From: Pyrenochaeta sp. MPI-SDFR-AT-0127
Taxonomy: Eukaryota; Ascomycota; Dothideomycetes; Pleosporales; Cucurbitariaceae
Length of the DNA stretch: 55,867 nucleotides
Assembly (NCBI GenBank): GCA_020747015.1
Contig: JAGTJM010000120.1
Span: 1 to 55,867 of the forward strand
Direction: 5' to 3'
Shown here: piece by piece, positions 22,078 to 33,804 of the stretch
How positions within the stretch are numbered: position 1 is the first letter of the stretch
Layout of the letters: each line of letters starts with the position of its first letter
Translations under genes and position numbers: made by a program
The notes under the pieces: model-generated
Databases searched by the model: none
Told to the model about the DNA's origin: nothing
Seen by the model: only the letters and a program-made list of their open reading frames with translations

Positions 22078-23218
22078 ATGCGTGAGATCGTACGCATACA
22101 CCTAATGTCGCAAATTTGCCCGGCGCGTCCCTAGTCCCGCGTTTTTCCTCAGGGTCGACACAACGTTCGGAGAATAACACCTAACGACAGCTTCTCGAGC
22201 AATAGGTTCACCTCTAGACAATCCAATGCGTAAACTCATCTCTAGCTTCCTCATTGAGACGGTAGTTGACCATTGCTGGGGTACCAAATCGGCGCTGCCT
22301 TCTGGCAAACCTTCTCCGGCGAGCACGCATCGATGGCTCTGGTGTTTACAATGGCACCTCGGACCTGCAGCTCGAGCGCATGAACGTCTACTTCAACGAG
22401 GTACTATATTTGACATACACAACACAAGACGGATGCTGATCAATGGCAGGCTTCCGGCAACAAGTTCGTTCCCCGTGTCGTCCTCGTGATAGGAGCCCGG
22501 GACCATGGACTCCGTCCGCGCTGGACCGCTCGGACAACTCTTCCGCCCCGACAACTTCGTTTTTGGTTAGTCTGGTGCTGGTAATAACTGGGCGAAAGGT
22601 CACTACACTGAGGGCGCCGAGCTGGTCGACCAGGTTCTGGATGTCGTCCGCCGCGAGGCTGAGGGCTGCGACTGCCTCCACGGTTTCCAAATCACCCACT
22701 CCCTTGGTGGTACTGGTGCCGGTATGGGTACGCTTCTGATCTCCAAGATTCGCGAAGAGTTCCCCGACTGTATGATGGCCACCTTCTCCGTTGTGCCTTT
22801 CCCTAAGGTCTCGGATACCGTTGTGGAGCCCTACAACGCCACCTCTCCATCCACCAACTTGTTGAGAACTCCGACAAGACCTTTTGCATTGACGAGGTGC
22901 GTGACAAGTCGACCCAGTGCTATTAGAAGGGAAAAGTTTACTAGATATAGGCGCTGTACGATATCTGCACGAGGACCCTTGAGCTGAACAACCCCTCCTA
23001 TTGTGACCTGAACTACCTCGTCTCTGCCGTCATGTCCGGTGTCACCATCTGCTTTACGTTTCCCTAGTCAGCTCAACTCCGATTTGAGGAAGTTGGCTGC
23101 CAACATGGTTCCCTTCCCTCGTCTCCACTTCTTCATGGTCGGCTTCGCCCCTTTGACCAGCCGTGGCGCCCACTCCTTCCGCGCCGTCACCGTCCCCGAG
23201 CACTCTTCGCTGTATTGA
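22078..23218 (+). pseudogene. beta-tubulin pseudogene, truncated
   Basis: The sequence follows beta-tubulin from MREI (22078) through FPRLHFFMVGFAPLTSRG to AVTVPE at 23200, about residue 274 of some 447, then ends in an unrelated TGA. Several intron positions survive (after MREI, after QC, after VYFNE, and an intron-like stretch after CIDE), so it is not a retrocopy. Lesions: CAG to TAG in VHLQ (about 22212), a lost base in GNQIG, a lost base in GEHGIDG, two bases lost in VDLEPG, CAG to TAG in GQSG, one base lost before SVHQL, and a disturbed FPGQL. The GTP-binding loop GGTGAGMG is intact. A functional tubulin must lie elsewhere. Confidence 0.93.
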
Positions 23219-23595
23219 GCCGTTTTTTCTGTTCAACCACGGCTCTAATCTAAGGGAGATAGAAGCCCTCCCAACCCAAACACCAGCTCCTCAATGCGGG
23301 GCTTTCTCGAGAACGAGCGCTGCTTGGATTTTAGAGTGATTTACCATGACTCGTAGTCCTACCCCCGAGAGGTTACCGACACCAATAGGCTTAGGTCTCG
23401 TAATAGCCACTAAAGACGTTGATAGCTACAGTTTGCTGCCACTTTCTTGAATGGTATGATATGCTATGAGACTGGTATGTATTACCGTAGCTCTAGCTAC
23501 TATCGATGCCACAAGGTATTATTATTTCGTCAAGCTGTACACAAAGTTGGTGAGTATCCCAGACCAAACCAACTGCGAAATCATCGGAGAACCCT
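23219..23595. other. intergenic, no gene recognised
   Basis: It separates the tubulin pseudogene from the convergent bHLH gene. Small frames at 23447-23705 look like chance. It probably contains the bHLH 3' UTR. Confidence 0.5.
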
Positions 23596-24441
23596 TTACG
23601 GGTCTATCAAGAACGAAGACGCAGAATCCTGCCTCTGACTCTTACTCCATGTACTGCACCTCAACCGCTCATTCTCCTCCATCAACGCATCTCTTTCTCG
23701 TTTGATCTTCTTAATGTATTCAATAGCACCCATCAATACCATCGCCTTGCTCGGATTCAGCTGGCCCATCGACCCACCTTCATCAAACTGCGGCAGCGTA
23801 GGTACCGCGCGACGTAGACGGTCGAGCTCCGAGTTCAGGCCCTCGCGGTACTTGCGCTCAACTTGGTTGTGTGGTATGCGGCTGGTACGTTGGCATTTCG
23901 ACGAGGCAGATGACGTTGATGGTTTGTCTGAAAGGTTGCGGTCGAGGCGCGGGCGGCCTCGTTTTCTTTGGGGGCATTTGGGCGTGGGTTCTTCAGCGAC
24001 TTCGTCGGGAGGCTCTCGTTTAAGGGAGCGTGGTGAGAGTTCTAGGGAACTGGATTTGAGGGGCTGGGGTCCGTCGTCGCAGAGGGACGGTGTTGGAGAG
24101 GCGTTGTTGTGTGGAGATACGGAGCAGGGTTCGGAGTCGAAAGAATCGTTTGTGATTGGATTGAATGGGAAACCCATTGCAAATCGCTCCAAATGGTTGA
24201 AAGGTGCATGGTTGAAGGTTGGACGGTACGAGCTCAGATTTGCAGCCGGTAATTTAATGCTAGCGACGGCTGGATACTTTCGAACGAAGGCCGCTGGGAG
24301 CTCCAAGGAATTGATGGGTTGTGTGGTATAAGAGTCTGTGAGGCAGGCTTCGAAGGCGCCGGGATAGGAGAAGTATACGTTGGTGGGCGAGCAGTCTGTA
24401 TTAGCTACCATTGGGTACGGAGAGAGGTCTGAGACGTCCAT
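23596..24441 (-). CDS. bHLH transcription factor with AT-hook
   Basis: A single open frame of 281 codons starts at ATG 24441-24439. The N-terminal 130 residues are rich in Ser, Pro and Asn, as in activation regions. At about 163-168 lies KRGRPRLDR, an AT-hook core. The bHLH domain spans about 190-260: basic region RIPHNQVERKYREGLNSEL, helix 1 LDRLRRAVPTLPQ, a loop with GGSMGQLNPS, and helix 2 KAMVLMGAIEYIKKI, which runs into a short leucine/glutamate stretch (RDALMEENERL). His, Glu and Arg of the basic region fit E-box binding, and the layout resembles fungal SREBP-like bHLH proteins. Upstream, a GTAAGT on the minus strand near 24570 may mark a 5' UTR intron. Targets are unknown. Confidence 0.85.
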   Translation of the reverse strand: MDVSDLSPYPMVANTDCSPTNVYFSYPGAFEACLTDSYTTQPINSLELPAAFVRKYPAVASIKLPAANLSSYRPTFNHAPFNHLERFAMGFPFNPITNDSFDSEPCSVSPHNNASPTPSLCDDGPQPLKSSSLELSPRSLKREPPDEVAEEPTPKCPQRKRGRPRLDRNLSDKPSTSSASSKCQRTSRIPHNQVERKYREGLNSELDRLRRAVPTLPQFDEGGSMGQLNPSKAMVLMGAIEYIKKIKRERDALMEENERLRCSTWSKSQRQDSASSFLIDP

Positions 24442-25104
24442 TATTCTGAGATTGTAAGAGGCAAGGTTGAACTTATCTGGCGAGGAAAGGGGTTACATGT
24501 TTCCTTCGCAAGGACTCAGCGGTCTAGATCGAACCGAATTATATCAAGGGCATTGGAGAGTAACGACTTACGGGCGGGCTAAGCTCAACGGTAATCCCAA
24601 CGACTGCGAAAGGGCGTAACGGCGTTAGCGGCGGTCAGAGGAGCCTCCATGATCGATACAACGGCTTGGAATCGATCAAAGGATTTCATTAGGCTACTCT
24701 TCTATCTCCAAGCGTTACTTATTTACCCTGTTATCGAAAGGAATATGACGTTAGCCGTCTGGCGTGTTTAGAGGTGCTTCCACATTCTACGTCATGTTAC
24801 ATTGTAGGATGACCCACACTCCTACCCCTCATGTGCGCCTATTGCCGACCTATGAGCTTCGACGTTGGACCGATGGTGGTGTGAGCGTACGAAATGGGGT
24901 GTTTCCTTTGATTTCGGAACAAGTTAAGAGCGCGCTGCAGGATGAAGAGACCAATCCATCCGTATGAGTCTTAAGGCTGGATGTCTTTGTGCACAAAAGC
25001 GCAGCTGCAACGGTGGGTATAGTACAAAATCTTCGCGTTCCTCTTCCTTAAAGGTTATTCGTTAGAGGCCGCTGACAACATCATCTAGCGGTTTTGCGTC
25101 TTCC
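24442..25104. other. upstream region of bHLH gene; no clear gene
   Basis: It probably carries the bHLH promoter and a possible spliced 5' leader. A 67-codon plus-strand ORF at 24764-24967 is unsupported. Confidence 0.4.
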
Positions 25105-25146
25105 TTGACTCCGAAAGCGCAGCCAGCGTACATAAGTGTCAATCCC

Positions 25147-25500
25147 ATGGCCCCAAACAAAGGTCATTCCCAAGTCTGCCTTGGGCAACTGGCTGCGAAG
25201 TTTTATTTTTGCCCGCATAACACGCCTTTATCTGATATCGAACTGCTTGAGTTCTATCACTCCTTCAATATCCACGATAAAATAGAGAGAGAGGCCGCGT
25301 TGCCAGAGCCTAATTTACGTCGCCTCGTTGCACTCTGCAATATGTGCGATGCGATAACCCGTGGACAACACCAGCTGTACCTCAAGCATATACGTACTCC
25401 CAATATTGCGATGTACAGCATATCGTCATCGCAGGTATCGTCGGATTACAAGAAAGAGTGCCTAAAGGCTTCGGGTAGACTCTCTGCCGCTTCAGACTGA
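25147..25500 (+). CDS. small hypothetical protein
   Basis: From ATG 25147 the frame codes for 117 residues; an in-frame TTG at 25105 is less likely. It has two Cys pairs (CPHN, CNMCD) without a recognisable finger, and no signal peptide. The family is unknown. It is weakly supported by length and balanced composition and could be a chance frame. Confidence 0.3.
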   Translation: MAPNKGHSQVCLGQLAAKFYFCPHNTPLSDIELLEFYHSFNIHDKIEREAALPEPNLRRLVALCNMCDAITRGQHQLYLKHIRTPNIAMYSISSSQVSSDYKKECLKASGRLSAASD

Positions 25501-25856
25501 CAACATTCACCTCAACTTTACGCCTGCAACAAAATTGCGCGCACAAACCTTGGTTTAGGGAGTCGTTTTGGAGTCGGAATGTATCTATTTATTAAAATAC
25601 CCAATAGTTTAGTAGGCATAGCATAGCGTCCAGTTACAAGGGAACGCCAATTTCAGGCTGCGGGGAGGAAATATTTTGGTCGTACAAGATCTGCAGGATG
25701 ACGCAATACGAAGGAGCTTGTTTTTATTGAGTGCTAGGCTATGACTAAAATTTGCGTGGACCCTAGCACTCAGAAAGTACGAGCTCCTTCGTAGTGGGAG
25801 CACCTTCGAAGCGAAGTCCAATAGTAACGTGTTTTATAAGCGAGCGGCGCGTACAA

Positions 25857-26285
25857 GCGAGCGGCGCACCTCAAATCTCACCAAAATCGCGATACTTTAA
25901 CTTCAAATATCTCAACAACCATGCACATGCAGGAAAGAATTAAAAAAATAAAAAAATTGGCTTTTTATACAAGATTCTACAGCTAGCTAGGATTGTAGAG
26001 CATGCAATTTAGTATTCGTAAGATCTACAACTTAGGGGCCAAAAATTAAGATGCCTTACAGTCTCTTAGTAAATACCTATTTTATGTAACACAACTTTTC
26101 TTAATTTATGGTATATTTATAGCTTTTGCTGTAAAAACTACTACACGCTCTAATTTTTTTATTAGAGCTAGAATTCTATATACAGAGCCTAAGCTTTTAT
26201 TTTTATACTTCTTTCCTGCGTGTTTGTTAAGATGTTTGAAGTTGAAATATCGCGGTTTTGGTGACATTTGAGGTGCGCCGCTCGC
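25857..26285. mobile_element. 429-bp foldback/MITE-like element
   Basis: Terminal inverted repeats of roughly 75-80 bp start GCGAGCGGCGCACCTCAAAT on the left. The right end, inverted, reads the same with a few transitions (Ctcacc/Gtcacc, aatcgcg/aaccgcg). The repeats end near GCAGGAAAG on both sides. The interior is AT-rich and non-coding. A partial extra copy of the left tip (GCGAGCGGCGC) stands 18 bp outside at 25839-25849. No target duplication is clear, so the superfamily is undecided. Confidence 0.8.
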
Positions 26286-27037
26286 GGAACATGATTCGTT
26301 GACTATGAGTGGACCTAACGATGGGCGGGCGTCCGAACGAATTAGGACTCTGCGTATTCGGCCCCATTATCTGATGCGATAGAGGTCATTAGCTTAGTGT
26401 GCTAGCTGTGGCGAAATGCATTCAAGGCTGGAAACAATCCTGTAGGCATATTTCCTAATTATTGTTGAAGCAATAAAGTACCAGCTTGTCATATTACTAT
26501 TCGAGGTCGCTTAATGCGTCCGCGGAGAAAACCTCGAAAAGTTTATAAGCTGTGCGAATAAGGGTGAGAGTTGATGCAGGTCACATGCTCAGAATCGGAC
26601 TGTGATAGGACATAGAAACAAGAGAGCTGCGCTTCTTCTCTTTAAATGTGTACTAGGGAATGTCACCTATACAAGGAGAAGGAATGAGGAAGATCACGAC
26701 TTACATCTATTGATATGATAGCTCCCGTACAAGGTCGCGCGCACTCTAACAGCGAGCATCTTGCAGCTCAACAGTGCGGCTCATGGCTGGAAGTCATAGG
26801 AGAGACACCTTTCAAGCCAACAAAGGAGTTGGGTCCTGCCATTAGTGACCGCATGGAGCACTCACTGGTGCAACTGTAAAAGTAGTATTGACCAAGATCG
26901 CTCTCTTCGACGAAACCATTGCGCTAAAAATTCGACATAACTGCCATTAAGCACCACGCGGCTGTTTGATGGTGCGATGGTGGTTGAGCAAGATACTGTC
27001 TCTTAAGCATATCGCTTCAGCCTGGCAGGTTCCTAAT
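26286..27037. other. intergenic, no gene recognised
   Basis: It lies downstream of the minus-strand histidine kinase and beside the MITE-like element. No coding frame, tRNA or repeat was recognised. Confidence 0.5.
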
Positions 27038-30011
27038 TTAGTATGCTGATTTGCTGCGATCTGAGGCCTGTGGCCTCTTCAAGCCAACCCACCTCTGCAA
27101 CGTCCTTTTAAGTTCCTCCCGTGCAGCAGGCTTAGTCAAATAATCATCCATTCCTACCTCCCAGCATTTTTCCCTGTCTCCCTTGATAGTGCTCGCGGTA
27201 AGTGCGATAATAGGTAATGCCCGCACATGCTCATCGAACAGGTCATTATCCCACGAATTCTGCGTGTAGCTTCGTAGCCGTCAACGACTGGCATCATGCA
27301 ATCCATAAGCACAGCGTTAGGTCGAGGTTGTACTGATTGCTTGCAGAGATAGTCTAAGGCTTCCTGTCCATCACATACAATTGATACTTCGTAGCCTAGC
27401 TTTTTTATAGCTAACGCAATGACTTTACGGTTAATGGGATTATCCTCTACTAGGAGTATGTGGCCTTTAGTTGTAGACGCAGCTAAGGGTATAGGAGACC
27501 TGGTCGATTTCCTCTCCAACGTCTCGTGCGATAGATCGCGACTAGGCTCTGGGCGCGTTACAGTACGCTTAACTTTATCTGAAGACTGCGCTCGATGTGG
27601 TAATAAGGTTTCCATAATTAGGCCACTGGTCGGGCCATAGTATCGAAGGAACGGGATATTGAAGGTTGCAATAGTACCCTCTCCAGGATTAGACTGTAAA
27701 GTGATATGTCCGCCCATAAGCTCGACCAGCTGCTGACAGATTACCAGACCAAGTCCAGTGCCTCCATACAGCCGTGCCGTAGAGCTGTCAGCTTGACTGA
27801 ATGGTTTGAAAAGAGGTTTCATCGCTTCTTCACTGATACCGACCCCACTGTCGTGAATGACAAATTGAACCATAACAGTCTCGGTGCTCTCTTGTCCGAG
27901 ATACTGCACGTTAAGATCAACCTGACCTTGCTTTGTAAACTTAAGGCTGTTTCCAATTAGATTGGTAAGGATCTGACGCAATCTCCATGGATCGCCGAGG
28001 AAGAGTGCATCGGACGGGAGGTCGCAATCTAGATTCAGAGCAAGGCCTTTTTCCTCAGCCTGGAGCCGCAGTGGGGTGAGTGCATCGCTCACAAGCTTGC
28101 ATAGCGAGAAGGGGATGGACTCGACGTCCATGTGCCCAGACTCCATCTTGCTGAAGTCTAGAACATCATTGATGAGCGTCAGTAAGAACTTCGCACTCTC
28201 ATGGATACTGTCCGCAAACTCCATTTGCTCTTCAGTAAGCCCACAGTCCGAAAGGTGCTCGCTAAGACCAATGATACCTGATACTGGAGTTCGAATCTCG
28301 TGTGACATCTAGAAGAACCTCGTCATTAAGCGTGTATGCGCTGCGAGAGGACACTCACGTTTGCAAGAAATCTGCTCTTCAAGTTGGTCGCGTCAAGAGC
28401 AGCTTGTTCATTAATGACCAACCTCTTGTTCTCCATTTGTAGCGTTGATCGGGCCTTTTCCTCGGTGATGTCGAAAGTGAGAGCTACTGCTGCTTCTACA
28501 ACATCGTTCTTGTCTGTAGTTCCGTCATGAGTTAGAGAACAATGTTCTGCAACAAATCGAGTCCGGAAATAGCGATCCCCCTCCCAGTGCTCCACGACGG
28601 GGCTGAACGCACAACCCTGGAGCACATTTTGAATTGTATGGACTAGCTGTTCATCCTTTTCGCGGTCTGTATTTCCGTTCGTGCCATCAGTGTGCGCAAT
28701 TTGTCCTTGAAGGGTGCGCTCCATAAGTTTCACAATTCTGGTTGGGTCCCAGTTCAGCTGACCTTCGCATATGGACATGTGATTTGCTTTATCGATTTCC
28801 CACAACATGACATCCGTTTGCGAAAAAAGGGTAAGTATTGACTGCCGTCGCTTATCTGCCTGAAGCCGTGCCATGACCCAGTGGTTGATATCCATCATGG
28901 ACGCATACCAGCGAAGCACCTTTCCGGTTGCATCTTTAAAGGGCTGGGCTCGTATTAAAAACCAGCAATATGTTCCGTCCAAGGCCATCCGGTAGCGCGC
29001 TTGGTACGTCCAGTGCGAACGTTCATTTCGGAGTACGTCAATCCAAGCGATTGTCATTTCGGCCACATCATCTGGGTGCATAATCGTGAGCCATCCGCTC
29101 CCAAGACTCCCTGATTCGCTCAGTCCTGAGAGCTTGTACCACGATTTCGAGAAGCCGGTGGCCTGGCCATCAGTATCTAACACCGCCATGACGTAGGGAA
29201 TGATGGAGGAAGCAATACCAGAACCGCTTGGCATCATCCCTTCCAGATCTGCACTAGAATTTGACGAGGTCGTTTCGGGAGATTGGGGAAGAGTACGGCA
29301 GGTAGGAACTGACTGACTATCGGCGGTTTCTTGAGGAATGTTGATTAATTCCGTCGCTGGGGCTGATAGGTCAGGGGCTGGTCGTTGAGGTAACGATGTC
29401 CGACTGAACGTAATTAGGAAAACTCCACCCTTGCTTAAAGGATACCAATGGACAGTTGCTCGCACTCTTATCATGCTCGACGCCTCTATAGACCCGGCAG
29501 TGTCATGCGCGCTGGTCCCCGAATCATGTCGAGTAACGTAAATATCGCTTTCAACAATAGACTGATGCTCATCTTCTTGATTCCAGAAATCATTAGTGTC
29601 ACTGTAGACGTTGGTTGCGGGAATATACCGGAGACAATCGTTGTTGTTTTGCCGAATGCCCTCAACCGGCTTACGAACACTAAAGGCAGCATCTAAAACA
29701 CCCTTCCAAGTCCACAATATAGGTGGAATCCCAGGCAGTGGGACGAAACCGAGGTCTGCAATATTTTTGCCTATTAATGAGCTATTGTTGTCGGAAATCA
29801 CGTTCTGATGCGGGGAAATCAGTCGGACACTGCCTTCGTTTACGGCGACGACGGTGCCAGAGGAATCGAGTACCAATGCTGGCTTCAGCTGATGCGCGAG
29901 GAGCTTTGGGGCATCGAGCACATTGCGAATCATGATCGACAGGGAGCTGTGTAAGAAGCCTACGATCACAACGGTGGAGTTGTGGCCGACCTTGGGTTGA
30001 GCATTTGCCAA
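27038..30011 (-). pseudogene. hybrid histidine kinase; receiver domain frameshifted
   Basis: Exon 1 is 30011-28359 and exon 2 starts 28308, with a 50-nt intron (GTGAGT...TCTAG) joining FLAN to MSHEIRTP. Domains: N-terminal PAS-like region (about residues 30-100), a PAS_3-type domain (about 285-420: LDTDGQATGFSKSWYKLSGL, MHPDDV, RYRMALDGTYCWFL), HisKA with phospho-acceptor His in SHEIRTP, HATPase_c with N box (LTNLIGNSLKF), G1 (DSGVGI), F (FKPFSQAD) and G2 (GGTGLGL), then a receiver with VEDNPINR and the phospho-Asp in LMDCMMPVVDG. After YEATRRIR the frame breaks near 27255 and resumes one frame over (NSWDNDLFDEHVRALPIIALTAS) with the conserved Lys in LTKPA. About 970 residues in all. It is either a receiver mutant or a sequence error. 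Confidence 0.88.
28309..28358 (-). other. intron in histidine kinase at the H box
   Basis: A phase-0 intron of 50 nt sits directly before the MSHEIRTP codons. It starts GTGAGT and ends TTCTAG on the minus strand. Confidence 0.85.
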
Positions 30012-32035
30012 GGATCAGTCAATTTTACGTCATCCGGGTTATTGCCCCGTTCCAATCAGGATCGAGAATTCACCACGGAGCCCGGACACTCTTCATCCAA
30101 TAAGCTCCGAACCCACCTCAGAGATTCACTCACTTTGCAGTGCTGTAACTCTCCACCCTACAGGTCCAAATCTTATAATTTATAGCTTAAATTACTCACG
30201 AGAAAATGCACTTCTAGCCCTCTCGCCCTCTTAAACCTTACCTTAACACAATAGAGCAAACCTACTTTTTTTGACGCGTATGATAACAAGAATGTTAGGG
30301 TCTGATTTAGCTTAGGATCGATATAAGAAGGTTAATATTGCAAAGGCAACCACGTACGACCTCCTCAACGCCAGGCAGCTGTATGGGAGACTGGCCTATC
30401 ACAGAGACGATCCCAGGGTATTTAAAGCTACAAAGAGAGGTTTTAAAGGTTCTAATCGTTACTACGGAATCCTAGAGGCGCAGCTTAATGCTACATTGCT
30501 TTTACTACTGCACAGAAGACGACTGCAAGGCTGCGGCTAATAGGGTTAGGCTGACATTGTCTTTATTGGGCAACTTTGCGTAAGGTGTCGATGATTACGG
30601 CTGACTTTACTGTGTCCGTGCACTCAACACCCAGATTCAGACAACGCCCCGCTGAACACCATAACAGCTTGGCTAAAAACGAGGCTGTAGAGCCACCCAT
30701 AATAGCTATTGTTATAAGATTCTGTAGCGGAGTAATTATTAAATGTATGCGATTAAAATGTACTACTTGTATTTATCTGAACGTTATAACGTCGCGGCCG
30801 TGGCGCGTCCTGATGCCCCCCTACCACTTGTAGCCACCACTACTTGATTCTTCTTGATAGCTGCTCTAGGTGGCTTTAACCACCTCATCGTCCACAACAC
30901 ATTCTTCCGCCCTGAATAGATACAAATACCTCTTGGAGTCAGAATGGAAACGACCGGTAGCATGCCAGTCAAGCAGGGTATTCCTGCGGCCTTAAGCAGC
31001 GGTTCATGCTGGAAGGTACTGGTGGTCCGTGTACTCTAGAGCCAGATTTTCGCCATCTGTGGCTCAGTCTTCACCTTAACCATTTTCCTTCCCATACTCC
31101 CGTCGAATTCAGTATATCTCGACAAGTGGCAGCTTGCCACTGCAGCGGGTATTTGTGAGATGTGTTGTTGGCCCGCCGTTCTTTCAAAGTTGAGAGGTTG
31201 AAGTTGATGTAGATTTATGCCATGCCAAGCCTTGTAAGACGTCGCTAGCAATACGCCACAGAAACCCCGGCGATCCTCGGATGAGAGCTCCGCCATGCCT
31301 TCATCCTTCCATCTTCAACTTCCTTTTAATCTCTAAAGCCTCCCCGCTCCACCCTCGAATTGTTCCTGAACTGGTGGATTCGTGATCTTCATGGAGCATT
31401 GCTGCTTATTCTGCGTGCATCTTTTGCGTCGTCCCTCTAGGCGCGTCGTCGCCATTACCGATGCGCTGTGGCCAGCGATAATCCGCACACGCCGACGCAA
31501 TAACATTATGAAACGACAAACAATCGAGTCCTCAGATATCCCTCCGCATGCTCAGCGCCTCGCCTGGCTGCGACTCTAGCAGCATCTGGTGCCCGCACAC
31601 TCCTCCCCCGACGTTCCCTCCGCCGCCATCCGCGGATGACTCGCTGACCACGCAGCCTCGCCCCGCCCGCCTCATCCGTCCCGAAAACGCTCCCACAGTC
31701 CATTCCCACGAGCACCACAATCCAAGCGTTGTCGATCGCGCATACGAATATGAATCGTCACTCGCCACGACGGAAGAGCAGCAAGGAACAACTACCTTAG
31801 ACTAAGGAAGTTCAGCGCCAGGAAAATGACATCTTATCGTCTTATCGGATAAATGCACAATACCCCAACGTCGGATTTCCCCGCGTCCCCACACAGATAT
31901 TCATAAGTAACCTATATACTTACGGAGACCAGACAAAGCTCAAGTATTTTTCGATCCGCTTCTGAAGTTCATCTTTACCTGCAACAATTCAGGTTCCAGC
32001 GAATCCGAGGTCGCTGCACGCTAAGTCATTCCTCG
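30012..32035. other. intergenic, no gene confidently recognised
   Basis: The first part is the kinase promoter side. Weak candidates are a minus-strand ORF at 31036-31296 (86 codons) and overlapping plus and minus frames at 31382-31805. The plus frame reads on through a TAG (31577-31579) as far as TGA near 31637 and is Arg-rich. None has a recognisable domain. Confidence 0.4.
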
Positions 32036-32772
32036 TCATCCCTTGTTATCGTCCGCTGCAGGCGCGGCGCCAGTCCGCGCCAGCCTCATCTCGCCCCGCA
32101 CCAGCTCCACCTCAACCCGCAGCATCTCGTCCCCAACAACGCCCTTCAGTCCGTTGTCGTCCACGTCAAAGTAGAGCGCCCACTCGCCGGGACAGTATCG
32201 GACTGCCATGAACCCTTCCCAGCCGGTCAGCGTGACTCTGCGGTCCATCTTGGTCACGTCCCACGGCCCGATGATGTGAGGCTCCGATGCCACGCGGTCG
32301 CCGTACTTCACCTCGCAAGTGTCCTGGTCGACGTATATCCAGTTGAGCTGCGGCGGGTCGTCTGAGATGGTCGAGACCATGCCTTCGCCCTGCCGGCCCC
32401 AGTTCTGATCCGGGTACGGCAGGAAGTATCCCGCAAACGGATGGTCCCCGGTGCACCCGTCTGGATATTCGTCCGAGGGCACCGCAACATACAACTGCGA
32501 TATCGTCAACATGCGCAAGCCTCCGGGAATGGGCTAGTTTCTCGCCGAGGTTTCGTAGAAGGGAAACGCCGCACCTTATCGTTGCTCAGTACCACTGCGC
32601 ATCCGTCGATTTCGCGCCCGCCGCTCGAGGTCCTCGAACACTTCACGGAAAGATTCGTCTTCAGACCCCGATGCTTCTCTTTGGCGCTCTGCCGTTGACC
32701 TTGGCGCACTGCTTCCGTGGTTCCTATAATCGCGGGGCAAGCAGCAATGGCAGTCAGAATACCCAGTACCAT
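32036..32772 (-). CDS. conserved fungal protein, 218 aa (2 exons)
   Basis: Exon 1 is 32772-32575 (66 codons) and exon 2 is 32494-32036. The 80-nt intron starts GTGCGG, has a GTTGAC branch site and ends CGCAG, joining SNDK to LYVAVPSDEYPDG. The N-terminus MVLGILTAIAACPAIIGT is hydrophobic and may act as an anchor or signal. The rest is a compact beta-rich domain with HPFAGYFLPYPD, LVSTIS-like MVSTISDDPPQLNWIYVD, GPWDVTKMDRRVTL and WALYFDVDDNGLKG. I recognise the pattern as a widespread fungal family without known function. The gene looks intact. Confidence 0.8.
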
Positions 32773-33345
32773 GATGCAAAGTCGACGACGAGAACTGGTT
32801 GTGTAGGAAATCCGTGACGGCTGACTTGAGGATAGTGTTGTAAAGAGGGTCAATCGTTGGTTTGCGGCGATTTGTCTGCCCTGGCGGGAACAGCAGAAAC
32901 TATCGAGGCATGCGCACTTGTACGAAATCCGTCCCACTGCCTGGTGTTCCACCCCTACGTCATTCATCGTAAAGAGAAGGGTCCATCTATTTAAACCTGC
33001 TTTTGCTCCAAAGCGCCCCGTGAAGGATGCAGCCGTCCTGCTTGTCCGTTCCCCGTACGCGAGTTTGGGTTTATGCGGGGTATGAAACCTGCGCATCTCT
33101 GCCGTTGCCAAATAAACTTGATTAACGCCAGCTCTTTTGAGCCCGTCAGCTTTCGAGTACCAGCTTTCGAGATGCGATGCCGTCATTATGGAATGAGTCT
33201 CCAGCCCGCATGTTGAGCATAAAAGACAGGTCTTCGGCCGACTCATTCCACCCCTCTTCTTCAAACCATCAAACCATCCACTATTCTACCCTTCACCAAT
33301 ACGCCAGTCCCACATACTATAAAGAGGTCAGACTCTGCCATAGCC
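32773..33345. other. divergent intergenic region
   Basis: The region lies between two divergently read genes (starts at 32772 minus and 33346 plus), so it likely holds both promoters. The long minus frame across it is an extension of exon 1 without support. Confidence 0.5.
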
Positions 33346-33804
33346 ATGTCTTCAGAGTACGTCGCAAATGCCCACCGCTAATTACATTATCCCAGCTTTG
33401 CGCGAATATTTAGACTAACATTCCCCTCTAGAGCCCCCGTCACCGACTTCCCAACCAACGACACCACATCCGAAAGCTCCGGCAGCCCCGCCGCCGCCCG
33501 CAAGAAGCCCAGGAAGATCAGCCAGGAAGACCAGGGCGCCCTCCAAAAAGCGCCCCAACAACAACTAGCCCACCAAGATGACGAAGACGAAGACGGCTTC
33601 GGCGACGCCCCTGAGCCCCATGTGATGCCCCGGCGGGCTGGCGGCCGCCGCATGGTACCCGTGCACCAGTCGCGCATCGCAGACCGGCCGGCCAAGGTCG
33701 GCGAGAAGGACAGCAGTCTGAAGATCAAGATCGAGCTGGATCTGGAAGTCGAGGTAGAGATCTATGCAAGAGTCAAGGGCGATGTGACGATTGGGCTGAT
33801 GTAG
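33346..33804 (+). CDS. small conserved fungal protein, 127 aa (2 exons)
   Basis: Exon 1 is only 11 nt (33346-33356, MSSE) and exon 2 is 33432-33804. The intron starts GTACGT, has a GACTAAC branch site and ends CTCTAG. The product has a disordered Ser/Ala/Lys/Gln-rich N-terminal half with an acidic run (DDEDEDG), an Arg-rich patch (MPRRAGGRRMVP) and a C-terminal alternating segment, LKIKIELDLEVEVEIYARVK, before GDVTIGLM. Such LxIxIEL.LEVEVE...GDxTIxLL tails are shared by a family of fungal proteins of unknown function. It is read divergently from the 32036-32772 gene. Confidence 0.75.

Noticed and set aside
23702..24331. A 209-codon plus-strand ORF
   Set aside because: It is antisense to the bHLH gene, whose domain is unmistakable.
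31506..31805. Overlapping GC-rich ORFs on both strands
   Set aside because: There are no domains or splice support; GC-rich DNA gives long chance frames on both strands.
32506..33264. A 252-codon minus-strand gene across the divergent promoter
   Set aside because: Only its last part from 32772 fits the conserved family, and an intron with good borders removes its 3' end.
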